Assembly (NCBI GenBank): GCA_947445035.1
Contig: CANFCK010000002.1
Location: 1-64,000, forward strand
Length of the DNA stretch: 64,000 nt
Reading direction: 5' to 3'
Source: Deltaproteobacteria bacterium
GTDB lineage: Bacteria > Myxococcota_A > UBA796 > SXON01
Below the pieces are notes generated by a model. The model saw nothing but the letters and a program-made list of their open reading frames with translations. It did no database searches and had not been told where the DNA came from. The position numbers and the translations under genes were made by a program. Shown here piece after piece: positions 1-12,418 of the stretch (positions within the stretch are counted from its first letter, which is position 1; every line of letters starts with the position of its first letter).

Positions 1-922
1 CGAGTTGCCCCTCGTCGACGGCCACACGGACCGCCACGGTGTCCGCATCTACGCCGGCGAGGGCACCGAAGACCTTTGTGTCGAGGCCAGTGCGCGCCTG
101 GGAGGTGAGCCCCAGCCGCCGGCCGGCCTCGATGAGCATGAGCCGGGCGGCGCTGCCGCGCCGCAGCCGGGCGTGGTTCTGGAAGACCGCCAAAACGGCC
201 TCCGGGTCGTCCAGGTCAAGCCAGGCGCGGGCCCGCAGCCGATCGAATTCATCGTCGTCGCGACCGTCCCGCGTCCAGATCGCGTCGATCGTATCGAAGG
301 TGTCGAGGTCCCCGCGGCGCAATGCGAGCGCGGCTTCGGCGAAAGCGGACTCGTCCCGCCGCGCGTCGACAACCCACAGGAGCTCGATGGCGACGCGGCT
401 GAGGACGGGGTCGCCGACCCGGTCCGCGTCGAGCGCGAGGCGCGTAAGCGCTCCGGTCGACGTACGGCGCATCTCCAGGGCCCGAAGGTCCATGGCCACC
501 GCTTCGTCAAAACGGCCTTGGCGATCGAGGCAGGTGGCGGTGGCCAGCGCGACCTTCGGCCCGAAGGCGAGCGCGTGCGTCCACGGCAGGAGGTGTTCCA
601 GCGCGCCAGCGCAGCGCCCCGCACGGGCGCGGGCCATCCCGAGCCCGACGTGCGCTTCGGCATCGGCAGGATCGCGCGCCAGCGCCTTCTGGAAGGCGCT
701 GGCGGCCGCGTGCGGCATGCCGCTCCGCAACATCGAGTTTCCCTGGCGCAATGCGGGGCGCATCCCGCCGCCAGGACCGCCAGGACCGGTCATGGGCCCG
801 GCCTGCTGGCCTTGCCCAGGCCCGCGGCGGCCGCCCTTCTTGGCCTTCCCTTCTGGCCCCGCAAAGGCGGCGCCAACGGTCAGAACACAGACTGCCAACA
901 CCCCAAGCAGACGATGACTCAC
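1..922 (-). CDS. Secreted TPR-like protein (partial, runs off window start)
   Basis: This open frame is missing from the ORF track because it leaves the window. I read 307 codons from a GTG at 922. The N-terminus (VSHRLLGVLAVCVLTVGAAFA) is a clear signal peptide ending AFA, followed by a Gly/Pro/Lys-rich linker. Helical repeats then begin with TPR-like spacing (AFQKALARDPADAEAHVGLG), so this is a periplasmic scaffold rather than an enzyme. The GTG overlaps the TGA of the upstream sulfatase/TPR gene (GTGA), so the two are probably translationally coupled and may act together. The antisense ORFs 5..1261(+) and 39..917(+) are shadows. The signal peptide and coupling are seen directly; the function is unknown and the C-terminus is not visible. 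Confidence 0.75.
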   Translation of the reverse strand, partial: MSHRLLGVLAVCVLTVGAAFAGPEGKAKKGGRRGPGQGQQAGPMTGPGGPGGGMRPALRQGNSMLRSGMPHAAASAFQKALARDPADAEAHVGLGMARARAGRCAGALEHLLPWTHALAFGPKVALATATCLDRQGRFDEAVAMDLRALEMRRTSTGALTRLALDADRVGDPVLSRVAIELLWVVDARRDESAFAEAALALRRGDLDTFDTIDAIWTRDGRDDDEFDRLRARAWLDLDDPEAVLAVFQNHARLRRGSAARLMLIEAGRRLGLTSQARTGLDTKVFGALAGVDADTVAVRVAVDEGQL

Positions 923-3210
923 TTTCCACCCGGTCGAGCGACGACGTTGGACCCACCAGGGACCGCCGGCTTTGCCGGCACTGCCGCCTCGCCCTGGCCG
1001 GTCCGCGCTTTGTGCAGGGCTTCGGCCTTGAGGAAAAGTGCGCGCCCCGCTTCGGGCTGGCCCTGCTTCTCCAGGAGGTTGGCCTGTAATAGGAGAATGT
1101 CCGGGTTCTCCGGAGCCAGCGATTCGGCTTCGGACAGGATGGGCCCGGCCGCTGCGAAGTCCCCCTGGTTGAACAGGCACTGCGCCAGCGCCAGCCGAGC
1201 TGGAGCCGACTCCGGCTCCAGCGTGACCACCCTGCGCGCGGCCACGAGCTGGGACTGGTAGTCGCGTTCGTCGGCATACACCCTCGACAGGGCTCGCCAG
1301 GCCTCCACGCTCTGGGGGTGGTCGCCCAACTCGGCCTCCAGGAGCGTCACCGCCTCCGCAGCGCGACCGGTGCCACCCAGCACCGCTGCGAGCTGTATGC
1401 GCGCGGACGCGTTCGGATTCGCGCCTGCTGACGCGGCGCGCAAGTACACTTCGGCCCGGGCGAACTCCCCGCGCCGCATCCAATAGTTTCCCAGCACCGC
1501 CGCCAGACCCAGGTTGTCCGGGTCCTCTTCGAACCAGGTGGTCCCCGCGGTGATCGCATCCTCGTCCAGCCCCACCAAAAGCTGGCAGGTGACCGAGACC
1601 TCGCGCGCGGTGCGATCCTTGGGGTCGACATCGAGCGCCTGGCCCGCGAGCTCGAGGGCCCGAACCGGATTTTCCCGTTGGGTGACCGCGGCCAGCTGCG
1701 CGAAGGGGCGCGGGTCGTCCGGAAACAGCCGGGTGGTCTCGGCCAGGAAGATCTTGGCCTCGTCCATCCGTTGGGACTTCATCAAAAGCCCAGACATCCG
1801 CATCCGCAGCTCGTAGGCGTCGGGCTTGAGTTTGAGCAGTCGTTTCAGGGCCTTGATGGTGTCTTTGGACTCCTTCGTGCGCTGCCGCTCCATCTCGTTG
1901 ATGCCCGACATCAACTGTGGGTAGTCGAGCGGATCGGGGAGCGAGAACGGATCAACCGCGCCCGTGGCTCCAGAGACGTAGCCAAGGGCCTCGAGCTGGG
2001 CGACCGTGGCCGCGTCGAGGCTACCCCCGCGCGTGGGCGGGGTGGCGCCGAGACCATCGAGCAGGCCGGTCAGCCGGGTGACGTCATCGGGGCGCAGCTC
2101 CGCGAGGTTGGTCCGCTCGCCCGGATCGGCAACGATGTCGTAGAGCTCGGGGCGGGGCTTGACGATGAGCTTCAGCGTGCCTTCGGCCACCATCCGGTGC
2201 GGGGCGAGGCGCAGCCGATCGGAAAGCTGATAGCTCTCCGCGTACGGTACGGTCGGCGTTCCGGGCTGTACCTTCCCGTCGAGTCCCGCGGGCGCGTCGA
2301 GCCCCGCGAGCGACAGCACGGTGGGCATGAAATCCGCACCGGACACCGGCTGGGCGACCACCCCCGGCTTGACACCCGCACCGCTCAGAATCCACGGGAC
2401 ACGTTGGGTGGCGTCGTAGGTGTAGAGGCCGTGCTCGCCCTCGTCGTGCTCCCCCAACGACTCCCCATGGTCGCCGATGAGCGCGAACAGGGTGGACCGA
2501 TCGGCGAAGGCGTCCACGAGGCGGCCGACCTGGTCATCGACATAGGCCAGCTCGGCATCGTAGGGGCGACCGGGCTGAAGCTTCGCGTAGCTGTCCGGCG
2601 GGCGATAGGGCAGGTGCGCGTCGTACAGGTGCACCCAGAGGAAGACAGGTTTTTCCTCGGGGACGGTGGCCAACCACGCCAACGCGTCGCCCACCACCAG
2701 CTCGCCAGGGCGCTCAGAGTGCCAGTAGTTCTGGGCGGCCTTGGCCTGTTCCACACGCGGCGGCATCTCGTCGAAGTAGGCGTCAAAACCCTGGGCAAAA
2801 CCCCATTGCCGCGTGGTCACGAAGGCGGCGGCGCTGCCCGCCGTGGCGTAGCCCGCACCCTGAAAAACTTCGGCCAACGTGGTGAAACGTTCGTGCAGGG
2901 GGGTTGCGCCGTTGTCCCGGACCTCGGTGTGGAACGGGAAAAGGCCGGTGAAAAGCGTGGCATGCGCGGGGATGGTCAGCGGCACCACGCTGTAGGCGTG
3001 ATCGAAGCGGAGGCCCGCGGCCGCCAACGCATCGATGCTGTCGGTGCGGGCGGAGGCGTGGCCATAGGCGCCGAGGCGGTCCGCCCGTGTGGTGTCCAGG
3101 GTGATGACGACCACGTCCGGACGCGCGCGAGGAGCAGCGGCCGGCGCGGTCACGACCGCCGGCTTGGCGACCTCACCGAACTCACACGCAATGCTGAGCC
3201 ACAACCACAC
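919..3210 (-). CDS. Sulfatase-superfamily hydrolase/transferase with C-terminal TPRs
   Basis: 763 aa. A short signal with a possible lipobox (LSIAC) precedes an alkaline-phosphatase/sulfatase fold at about residues 30-410. It opens with VVVITLDTTRADRLGAYG (metal Asp) and has a later metal motif IGDHGESLGEH. The nucleophile region reads PLTIPAHATLFTG, so Thr stands where true sulfatases have the formylglycine Cys/Ser of CxPSR. A phosphotransferase or phosphodiesterase-like reaction is therefore more likely than sulfate ester hydrolysis. Residues about 430-763 are TPR helices. The protein is probably periplasmic, perhaps membrane anchored. It is coupled by GTGA overlap to a second TPR protein downstream. 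The divergent promoter region is at 3231-3271. The substrate is unknown. Confidence 0.85.
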   Translation of the reverse strand: MWLWLSIACEFGEVAKPAVVTAPAAAPRARPDVVVITLDTTRADRLGAYGHASARTDSIDALAAAGLRFDHAYSVVPLTIPAHATLFTGLFPFHTEVRDNGATPLHERFTTLAEVFQGAGYATAGSAAAFVTTRQWGFAQGFDAYFDEMPPRVEQAKAAQNYWHSERPGELVVGDALAWLATVPEEKPVFLWVHLYDAHLPYRPPDSYAKLQPGRPYDAELAYVDDQVGRLVDAFADRSTLFALIGDHGESLGEHDEGEHGLYTYDATQRVPWILSGAGVKPGVVAQPVSGADFMPTVLSLAGLDAPAGLDGKVQPGTPTVPYAESYQLSDRLRLAPHRMVAEGTLKLIVKPRPELYDIVADPGERTNLAELRPDDVTRLTGLLDGLGATPPTRGGSLDAATVAQLEALGYVSGATGAVDPFSLPDPLDYPQLMSGINEMERQRTKESKDTIKALKRLLKLKPDAYELRMRMSGLLMKSQRMDEAKIFLAETTRLFPDDPRPFAQLAAVTQRENPVRALELAGQALDVDPKDRTAREVSVTCQLLVGLDEDAITAGTTWFEEDPDNLGLAAVLGNYWMRRGEFARAEVYLRAASAGANPNASARIQLAAVLGGTGRAAEAVTLLEAELGDHPQSVEAWRALSRVYADERDYQSQLVAARRVVTLEPESAPARLALAQCLFNQGDFAAAGPILSEAESLAPENPDILLLQANLLEKQGQPEAGRALFLKAEALHKARTGQGEAAVPAKPAVPGGSNVVARPGGK

Positions 3211-3230
3211 GGGGCGCTCCGAAGGGCGCC

Positions 3231-3271
3231 ACCCTACCGCCGGTTGACCGATCGGGCAACGACCGTAGGGT
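3231..3271. promoter_or_regulatory. Near-symmetric divergent promoter/operator
   Basis: This lies between the divergent sulfatase-like (-) and barrel-like (+) genes. Outer arms ACCCTAC (3231-3237) and GTAGGGT (3265-3271) are inverted repeats. The centre, GTTGaCCGATCGGgCAAC (3243-3260), is a palindrome with one mismatched pair. On the plus strand TTGACC-N16-TAGGGT, and on the minus strand TTGCCC-N17-TAGGGT, fit -35/-10 spacing. Predicted starts would give leaders of about 40 nt (+) and 14 nt (-). The central palindrome would let one regulator control both genes. This is inferred from sequence pattern only. Confidence 0.4.
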
Positions 3272-3317
3272 CAGGGATTGTCCGTGCCTGGCCCGCTCCT
3301 GCCGGATATCCCGAGGC

Positions 3318-4001
3318 GTGCTCGTGCTCCTGGCCACCGCGGCCGCAAGCCCGCCCCTGCCACAGCTTGCCGACGAAGGCTTCGCCGTGGGGCTTGCCGC
3401 CTCCGCCAGCACGGTCACCGACGTCCTGATCGATCCCGACTGCGAAACCGAGAGCGCATGCGACGCCCACCGCCACCGGGGCGGCTACGGCGGTGCGCTG
3501 TTGCTTCAGGTCGCCCCATTTGTCGGCGCGTGGCTGGCCGTCGACGCCGAGACCGTGACCATCAGCCAGGCAGACTACGAGGCAGCCGGCGTCGCCCTTG
3601 CAGGGGGGGTCACGGTGAATCTACGGCCTCAGCAGGACATGGGCGCGCTGGCCTGGGTAGCCGGCGCCTACGGGACCAGCGGCGCGGATGGCGCGGACCG
3701 GGCCCAGCGGTGGAACGTCCGTGCCGGGGGTGCCGCGCGCTTCGGGCAGCCCGACGATCAGGCCAGCGGCTGGGTCGGCGGCGAACTGTTGATCCCCGGG
3801 CGCGACCTCACGGAAGTGCTCGGCGGCACGCTGGAGGTCACCCTCGCGCCGATCGTCCCGATCTCGGCCACGGCGGGATTTGTCCTCTGGAGTCCGCCGC
3901 TGGGGGTCTCCACGCGCGACGTGCCCCGAGTCTTCTTCAGCGGCCATGCGTCGTTGGGCGCGGAAAACGGCTTCGGCGCCGGCGTGGGCGCCACGTTCTG
4001 A
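3318..4001 (+). CDS. Secreted barrel-like protein of unknown function
   Basis: 227 aa from a GTG. The N-terminus MLVLLATAAAS is a short signal sequence. The body alternates small/hydrophobic and polar residues with many Gly-Ala strands (GGALLLQVAPFVGAWLAV) and ends in Phe (GVGATF). This is typical of a small outer-membrane beta-barrel recognised by the Bam complex. It has a possible disulfide pair (DCETESAC) near the N-terminus. It is convergent with the lipoprotein gene at 4018 with only 16 nt between. I recognise no family signature, and a periplasmic beta-sandwich is an alternative. Codon usage is normal for the window. Confidence 0.6.
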   Translation: MLVLLATAAASPPLPQLADEGFAVGLAASASTVTDVLIDPDCETESACDAHRHRGGYGGALLLQVAPFVGAWLAVDAETVTISQADYEAAGVALAGGVTVNLRPQQDMGALAWVAGAYGTSGADGADRAQRWNVRAGGAARFGQPDDQASGWVGGELLIPGRDLTEVLGGTLEVTLAPIVPISATAGFVLWSPPLGVSTRDVPRVFFSGHASLGAENGFGAGVGATF

Positions 4002-4017
4002 AACGCAGACCGCGCCG

Positions 4018-8312
<4,295 letters not shown>

Positions 8313-8338
8313 CGGCCGCTTCTGCCTCCGAGGGTCCC

Positions 8339-8590
8339 ATGAAAGCTGACATCCACCCCGCGCTCCTCCCCGTCGTCTTCGTCGATGTCGGGGCCGGCAC
8401 CGAGTTCGTGACGCGATCCACGATGACCTCGAAGCACACCCGTGACATTGACGGCGTGCTGCACCAGGTCGTCCAGGTCGACATCAGTTCCAGCAGCCAT
8501 CCCTTTTACACTGGCAAGCAGCGCGCGATCAGCGTGGCGGGCCGCGTCGAGCGCTTCAACAAGAAGTACGGCGTCGCCAAGTCAGAGTAG
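8339..8590 (+). CDS. rpmE: 50S ribosomal protein L31 (zinc-free type)
   Basis: 83 aa. The protein shows the L31 pattern: MKADIHP start, central [13 protein letters not shown] and C-terminal [11 protein letters not shown]. It has no Cys at all, so it is the zinc-independent C-minus form. The length fits the family (about 70-90). It follows the Rho-like gene by 26 nt and precedes prfA by 5 nt, the usual rho-rpmE-prfA order. It binds the central protuberance of the 50S subunit. Confidence 0.95.
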   Translation: MKADIHPALLPVVFVDVGAGTEFVTRSTMTSKHTRDIDGVLHQVVQVDISSSSHPFYTGKQRAISVAGRVERFNKKYGVAKSE

Positions 8591-8595
8591 GGTCA

Positions 8596-9687
8596 GTGTT
8601 CCGACTCGACGAGTTCGAGGCCCGCCTCGGCGAGCTGGACCGTCAGCTCATGGACCCGGCGATGGCCGGCCAGCGGACCAAATTCAAAGAGACGAGCCGC
8701 GAGCACGCGCAAGTCACGCGCATGGTCGATCTTGCGCGCGAAGTCGCGAAGCTTGAGGTCGAACGGGCGGATCTCAAGGAAATGCTGGCTGACCCCGACA
8801 TGCGGGAAGAGGCCGAGGTCGAAAAGGCGCGTATCGACGCCCGGATCCCGGAGCTCGAAACCAACCTCCGGCTCTTGATGCTGCCGTCGGACCCCTACGA
8901 GGGCCGGCCGCTGCTCCTGGAAATCCGAGCGGGAACAGGTGGCGATGAAGCTGCACTTTTCGCAGCCGACCTCTTCCGCATGTACAGCAGGTACGCCGAC
9001 CAGATGCGCTGGCGTCTGGAAATCATGTCGATGCACGAGGTGTACGTCGGGGGCACGGCGACCGGATTCAAGGAGGTCATCGCGTCGTTGACCGGCGAGA
9101 CGGCCTACCGCTTCCTCAAGTATGAAGCCGGGGTTCACCGAGTGCAGCGCGTGCCGCTTACGGAGACCCAAGGGCGCATCCACACCTCCGCCGCCACGGT
9201 GGCGATCCTGCCCGAGCCGGAAGAAGTGGAGATCAAGATCGGCGAGAAGGACCTGCGGATCGACGTCTTCCGGGCCGGCGGTCCGGGCGGCCAGTCGGTC
9301 AACACCACCGACTCTGCGGTTCGGCTCACCCACATTCCTACCGGCCTCGTCGTCATCTGCCAGGACGAAAAGTCACAGACCAAGAACAAGGCCAAGGCCC
9401 TCAAAGTGCTGATGGCGCGCCTCTTGGAGAAGGAGCGCTCCGAACGCGACGCCGCCGAAGCCGCCGACCGTCGCTCGCAGGTGGGCACCGGCGATCGCAG
9501 CGAGCGCATCCGCACGTACAACTTCCCGCAGAACCGGGTCACCGACCACCGCGTGACCGGCTCGGATGGCAGCACCTTCACGCTGTACAAGCTCGACAAG
9601 GTCATCGCGGGAGACCTCGACGAGCTCTTAGGGGGCGTCGGCGGCTTCTTCCAGGCCGAGGCCTTGCGGTTGGCGGAAGGGCGCTAA
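8596..9687 (+). CDS. prfA: Peptide chain release factor 1
   Basis: 363 aa from a GTG. RF1 recognises UAA/UAG and triggers peptidyl-tRNA hydrolysis. The codon-recognition PxT motif is present as VPLT in [18 protein letters not shown]; release factor 2 would have SPF here. The catalytic GGQ is in [18 protein letters not shown], whose Gln is the PrmC methylation target. Length matches the family (about 360). It is 8 nt upstream of prmC, so target and modifying enzyme are co-transcribed. Confidence 0.97.
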   Translation: MFRLDEFEARLGELDRQLMDPAMAGQRTKFKETSREHAQVTRMVDLAREVAKLEVERADLKEMLADPDMREEAEVEKARIDARIPELETNLRLLMLPSDPYEGRPLLLEIRAGTGGDEAALFAADLFRMYSRYADQMRWRLEIMSMHEVYVGGTATGFKEVIASLTGETAYRFLKYEAGVHRVQRVPLTETQGRIHTSAATVAILPEPEEVEIKIGEKDLRIDVFRAGGPGGQSVNTTDSAVRLTHIPTGLVVICQDEKSQTKNKAKALKVLMARLLEKERSERDAAEAADRRSQVGTGDRSERIRTYNFPQNRVTDHRVTGSDGSTFTLYKLDKVIAGDLDELLGGVGGFFQAEALRLAEGR

Positions 9688-9695
9688 GCGCAAAG

Positions 9696-10538
9696 ATGAA
9701 GCCCCTCGTCGAGGTTCTCCTGGCGACGACGGAGTTCTTCAAGGGGCGGGGCATTCCTTCGGCACGCCTGGACGCCGAGCTGCTCATCGGCGACGCGCTC
9801 GGGCTCGATCGGGTGCACGTGTATCTTGCCTTCGACCGTCCGCTTTTGGACGCTGAGCTGAGCGATATCCGCACCCGCGTTCGCCGCCGGGGGGCGCGCG
9901 AGCCGTTGGCGTGGATTGTCGGCCACAAAGAGTTCTACGGTCGCGAGTTCGCGGTGGGGCCAGGGGTGCTGGTGCCGCGCCCCGACACCGAAACCCTCAT
10001 CGAGACGATGTTGCCTCTGTGCCGCGAGGCCGATCCCATCTACGTCGCAGACGTAGGCAGCGGCTCCGGCTGCATCGGGCTGACGTTGGCCGCGGAGGTC
10101 CCGGGCCTCCGGCTCTACGCCATCGACATCGGCGAGGCGCCGCTCGCGTTTACAAGACAGAACACCGAGAGCCTGGGCCTGCAAGACCGGGTCGCCATCC
10201 TTCGCGGGCCGCTGCTGGATGCGGTGCCCCCCTCCCGACCGCTGGACTGGGTCGTCAGCAACCCGCCCTACGTCCCCCGGGGCGACCTGGCCGGCTGCGA
10301 ACCCGAGGTGCGTGACCATGAGCCGCGGCTGGCGCTCGACGGGGGGCCCGACGGGCTCGACGTATACCGGGCGTTGATCCCGGTTGCGGCCGCGCGCGCG
10401 CGGGTCGGCGTAGCCGTCGAGGTCGGCATCGGACAGAGCGGCGCCGTCGCGGCGCTGATGGCGGCGGCTGGGCTGCGGGGCGTGGAGACCCACAAGGATC
10501 TAGGCGGGGTCGAGCGCGTGGTGATCGGCCGGCGGTGA
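9696..10538 (+). CDS. prmC: Release factor glutamine methyltransferase
   Basis: 280 aa, normal length. PrmC N5-methylates the Gln of the GGQ motif of RF1/RF2 with S-adenosylmethionine. An N-terminal helical substrate-binding domain (about 1-85) is followed by a Rossmann fold: VADVGSGSGCIGLTLA (SAM motif I) and VVSNPPYVPRGD (NPPY amide-binding motif). It is co-directional with prfA, and its stop at 10538 abuts the convergent AI-2E transporter gene with no spacer. Confidence 0.96.
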   Translation: MKPLVEVLLATTEFFKGRGIPSARLDAELLIGDALGLDRVHVYLAFDRPLLDAELSDIRTRVRRRGAREPLAWIVGHKEFYGREFAVGPGVLVPRPDTETLIETMLPLCREADPIYVADVGSGSGCIGLTLAAEVPGLRLYAIDIGEAPLAFTRQNTESLGLQDRVAILRGPLLDAVPPSRPLDWVVSNPPYVPRGDLAGCEPEVRDHEPRLALDGGPDGLDVYRALIPVAAARARVGVAVEVGIGQSGAVAALMAAAGLRGVETHKDLGGVERVVIGRR

Positions 10539-11651
10539 CTAGCCCCGATACGTCCGACTCGCCCGCCACTCATCAAGCGCCCAGGCGCCGATCACCGCGA
10601 GCGCGGCGGTGACAGGCACGGCGATGATGATGCCGACGATGCCGAAGACGTTGCCACCGACCAAGATCGCCAGCATCACCACCATCGGGTGCAGACCCAC
10701 ACGATCGCCGACCAAGAGCGGCGTGAGCACGGCTCCTTCGAGGGCCTGGGCCACGATGAGCGTGCCGACGACGGCGCCGACGTGCCAGTCCCCGCCGAAC
10801 TTCAAGAGCGCCAGCGAGACCGCCAGGGCGCCGGTGATGAGCGGACCGATGTAGGGCAGCAAGAAGAGCGCGCCGCCTAGAAGCCCAATGGTGACGGAGA
10901 GATCGATGCCTGAAAGGCGGAACCCGATCGAGTACAGCACCCCGAGGACCACGGCGACCGTCAGCTGCCCCCGCACCCACCCGGCCAGCCGCGCGTCAAT
11001 CTCCGCGGCCAACAGGATGGTCGTGGGCTGAGCACGGAGGGGCACCAACCGCCCCACGAAGGCGACGAGCGCCGGCCAGTCGCGAAGGAGCAAGAACGTG
11101 AAAAGGGGCAGCAGCGACAACGACAAGACCGCCAACAACAGCGACAACCCTCCGCTGGCCGCGCCGGTGAGCCACGCTTGGATGTGAGAGCGCACGTCCG
11201 GCGTCAACTTCTTGAGGTACTCCGGCGCCAAAACGCCGAGTTCGCTGACGTCGACCGGAAGATCGATGCCAAAGCGCCGCTCGAGCCGCGCGACGAAGGG
11301 GCCGAATTCGGTCGCGACCCGCTCCAGATAGGGCTTCAGGTTCTCGGCCAGGTGGGCGATCTGGCGCGCGGCGTCGGGCACGACCCACACCGCAACGACG
11401 GCGACCGCCACAAAAAATGCAAGTGAAACCAAGGCGATGCCGAAGTCGCGCGACGCCCCCCGCGCCTGGATGGCGCTGACCGGCCGGTCGAGCAACCACG
11501 CGAAGACCGCGGAGGTGAAGCAGATCGACACGACGGACCGCGTGACCCAGAGGGTGCCGCCGACGACCACCAGCCCGACGATCGCCCACGCGAGGACCGA
11601 CCAGGACCCCCCGCGCCGCTCGGGCCGACGTATTGGCAGTGGATGGTTCAC
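10539..11651 (-). CDS. AI-2E family membrane transporter/permease
   Basis: 370 aa polytopic membrane protein. An N-terminal hydrophobic hairpin is followed by a central soluble helical region (about 85-150), then several C-terminal TM segments with LLGGALFLLPYIGPLI and EGAVLTPLLVGDRVGLHPMVV, which are hallmarks of the AI-2E transporter/TqsA family. Members are proposed exporters of small molecules or Na+/H+-type carriers, and the substrate cannot be predicted. The start overlaps the upstream gene stop (11648-11651), making it the last gene of the dnaE operon. Confidence 0.88.
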   Translation of the reverse strand: MNHPLPIRRPERRGGSWSVLAWAIVGLVVVGGTLWVTRSVVSICFTSAVFAWLLDRPVSAIQARGASRDFGIALVSLAFFVAVAVVAVWVVPDAARQIAHLAENLKPYLERVATEFGPFVARLERRFGIDLPVDVSELGVLAPEYLKKLTPDVRSHIQAWLTGAASGGLSLLLAVLSLSLLPLFTFLLLRDWPALVAFVGRLVPLRAQPTTILLAAEIDARLAGWVRGQLTVAVVLGVLYSIGFRLSGIDLSVTIGLLGGALFLLPYIGPLITGALAVSLALLKFGGDWHVGAVVGTLIVAQALEGAVLTPLLVGDRVGLHPMVVMLAILVGGNVFGIVGIIIAVPVTAALAVIGAWALDEWRASRTYRG

Positions 11652-12418
11652 GGCGAGGTCACCACGACCACGTTGCCGAACAACAACAGGTCACTCGCGT
11701 CGGCAGCAGCCCGGAGTTCGGCGGCCGCGGCGGCGTCGAACACCAGATCCGTGCCGTTCTGCACCGAGGCCGGGCGCAAAAAAATCGGGACCTCCCCCGC
11801 TCGGCGCGCGGCGATCGGGTCGGCAGGGTCAGAAACGTAGACCACCGGACCGTGCTGACTCGCGGCGTAGGCGGTCATGTCCCCGATTCCGTACAGGTGG
11901 CCCAGCGCGGCATCGAAGAACTCCGGGGCCAGCGCACACTTGAGGTCCAGCCCGCGCGCGTCGACGATGAGCCCCGACGAGCCGCCTTGGCGCGGTGGGC
12001 GTTCGGCGGCGTGAAGGAAGCTCACCAGGGCGGGCCGCAACCAGGTCTGCAACGAAAGTGCCGCGTCGAGCTCGACGGTGCCGCCCTTGTGGTAGCGGGC
12101 CTCGAAGACTTCCCAGGCGCTCAGGTTCGCCTCCAGGCGATCCGCCACCGCATCGGCCGCATCGAGCAGCTCGCCGGCAAGGCGACTACGGTCGACTCGC
12201 ACCGCGCGGGCGAGCGCCTGGACCCGAGGCTCGAGTTGCTGGCGAGCGTCGCCCTCGGCGGCTTCGAGGTTGTTCATCGCGCCGGTGCTGCCGCCGCCGG
12301 TGCCGTGGACGACCAGCCGCATGTTGGTCCAGTCGATGGCGCCCCCGGCGACCCGCTCCAAAACGGGTTCGACCGCTGCCGCGCCAGGGATGAGGAGACT
12401 GGTGAGCAGGACGATCAT
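11648..12418 (-). CDS. Secreted protein of LPP20/FlgT-like type
   Basis: 256 aa with signal peptide MIVLLTSLLIPGAAAVEP. It has the pattern of a family of periplasmic proteins related to LPP20/FlgT: IDWTNMRLVVHGTG near the N-terminus, a helical middle, then GLIVDARGLDLKCALAPEFFD and VPIFLRPASVQNGTDLVFD. Such proteins are usually of unknown function in the envelope. The start overlaps the dnaE stop, and its own stop overlaps the AI-2E gene, so it is the middle gene of a three-gene overlapping operon. Family placement is tentative. Confidence 0.6.
   Translation of the reverse strand: MIVLLTSLLIPGAAAVEPVLERVAGGAIDWTNMRLVVHGTGGGSTGAMNNLEAAEGDARQQLEPRVQALARAVRVDRSRLAGELLDAADAVADRLEANLSAWEVFEARYHKGGTVELDAALSLQTWLRPALVSFLHAAERPPRQGGSSGLIVDARGLDLKCALAPEFFDAALGHLYGIGDMTAYAASQHGPVVYVSDPADPIAARRAGEVPIFLRPASVQNGTDLVFDAAAAAELRAAADASDLLLFGNVVVVTSP

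Noticed and set aside
5-1261. 418-aa plus-strand ORF over the window start
   Set aside because: Antisense to the sulfatase/TPR and GTG-started TPR genes; composition is Arg/Pro/Gly-rich with no domain pattern, typical of GC-rich shadow frames.
1678-3429. 583-aa plus-strand ORF
   Set aside because: Mirror of the sulfatase gene. It reads as charged, low-complexity antisense sequence with no signal or motif.
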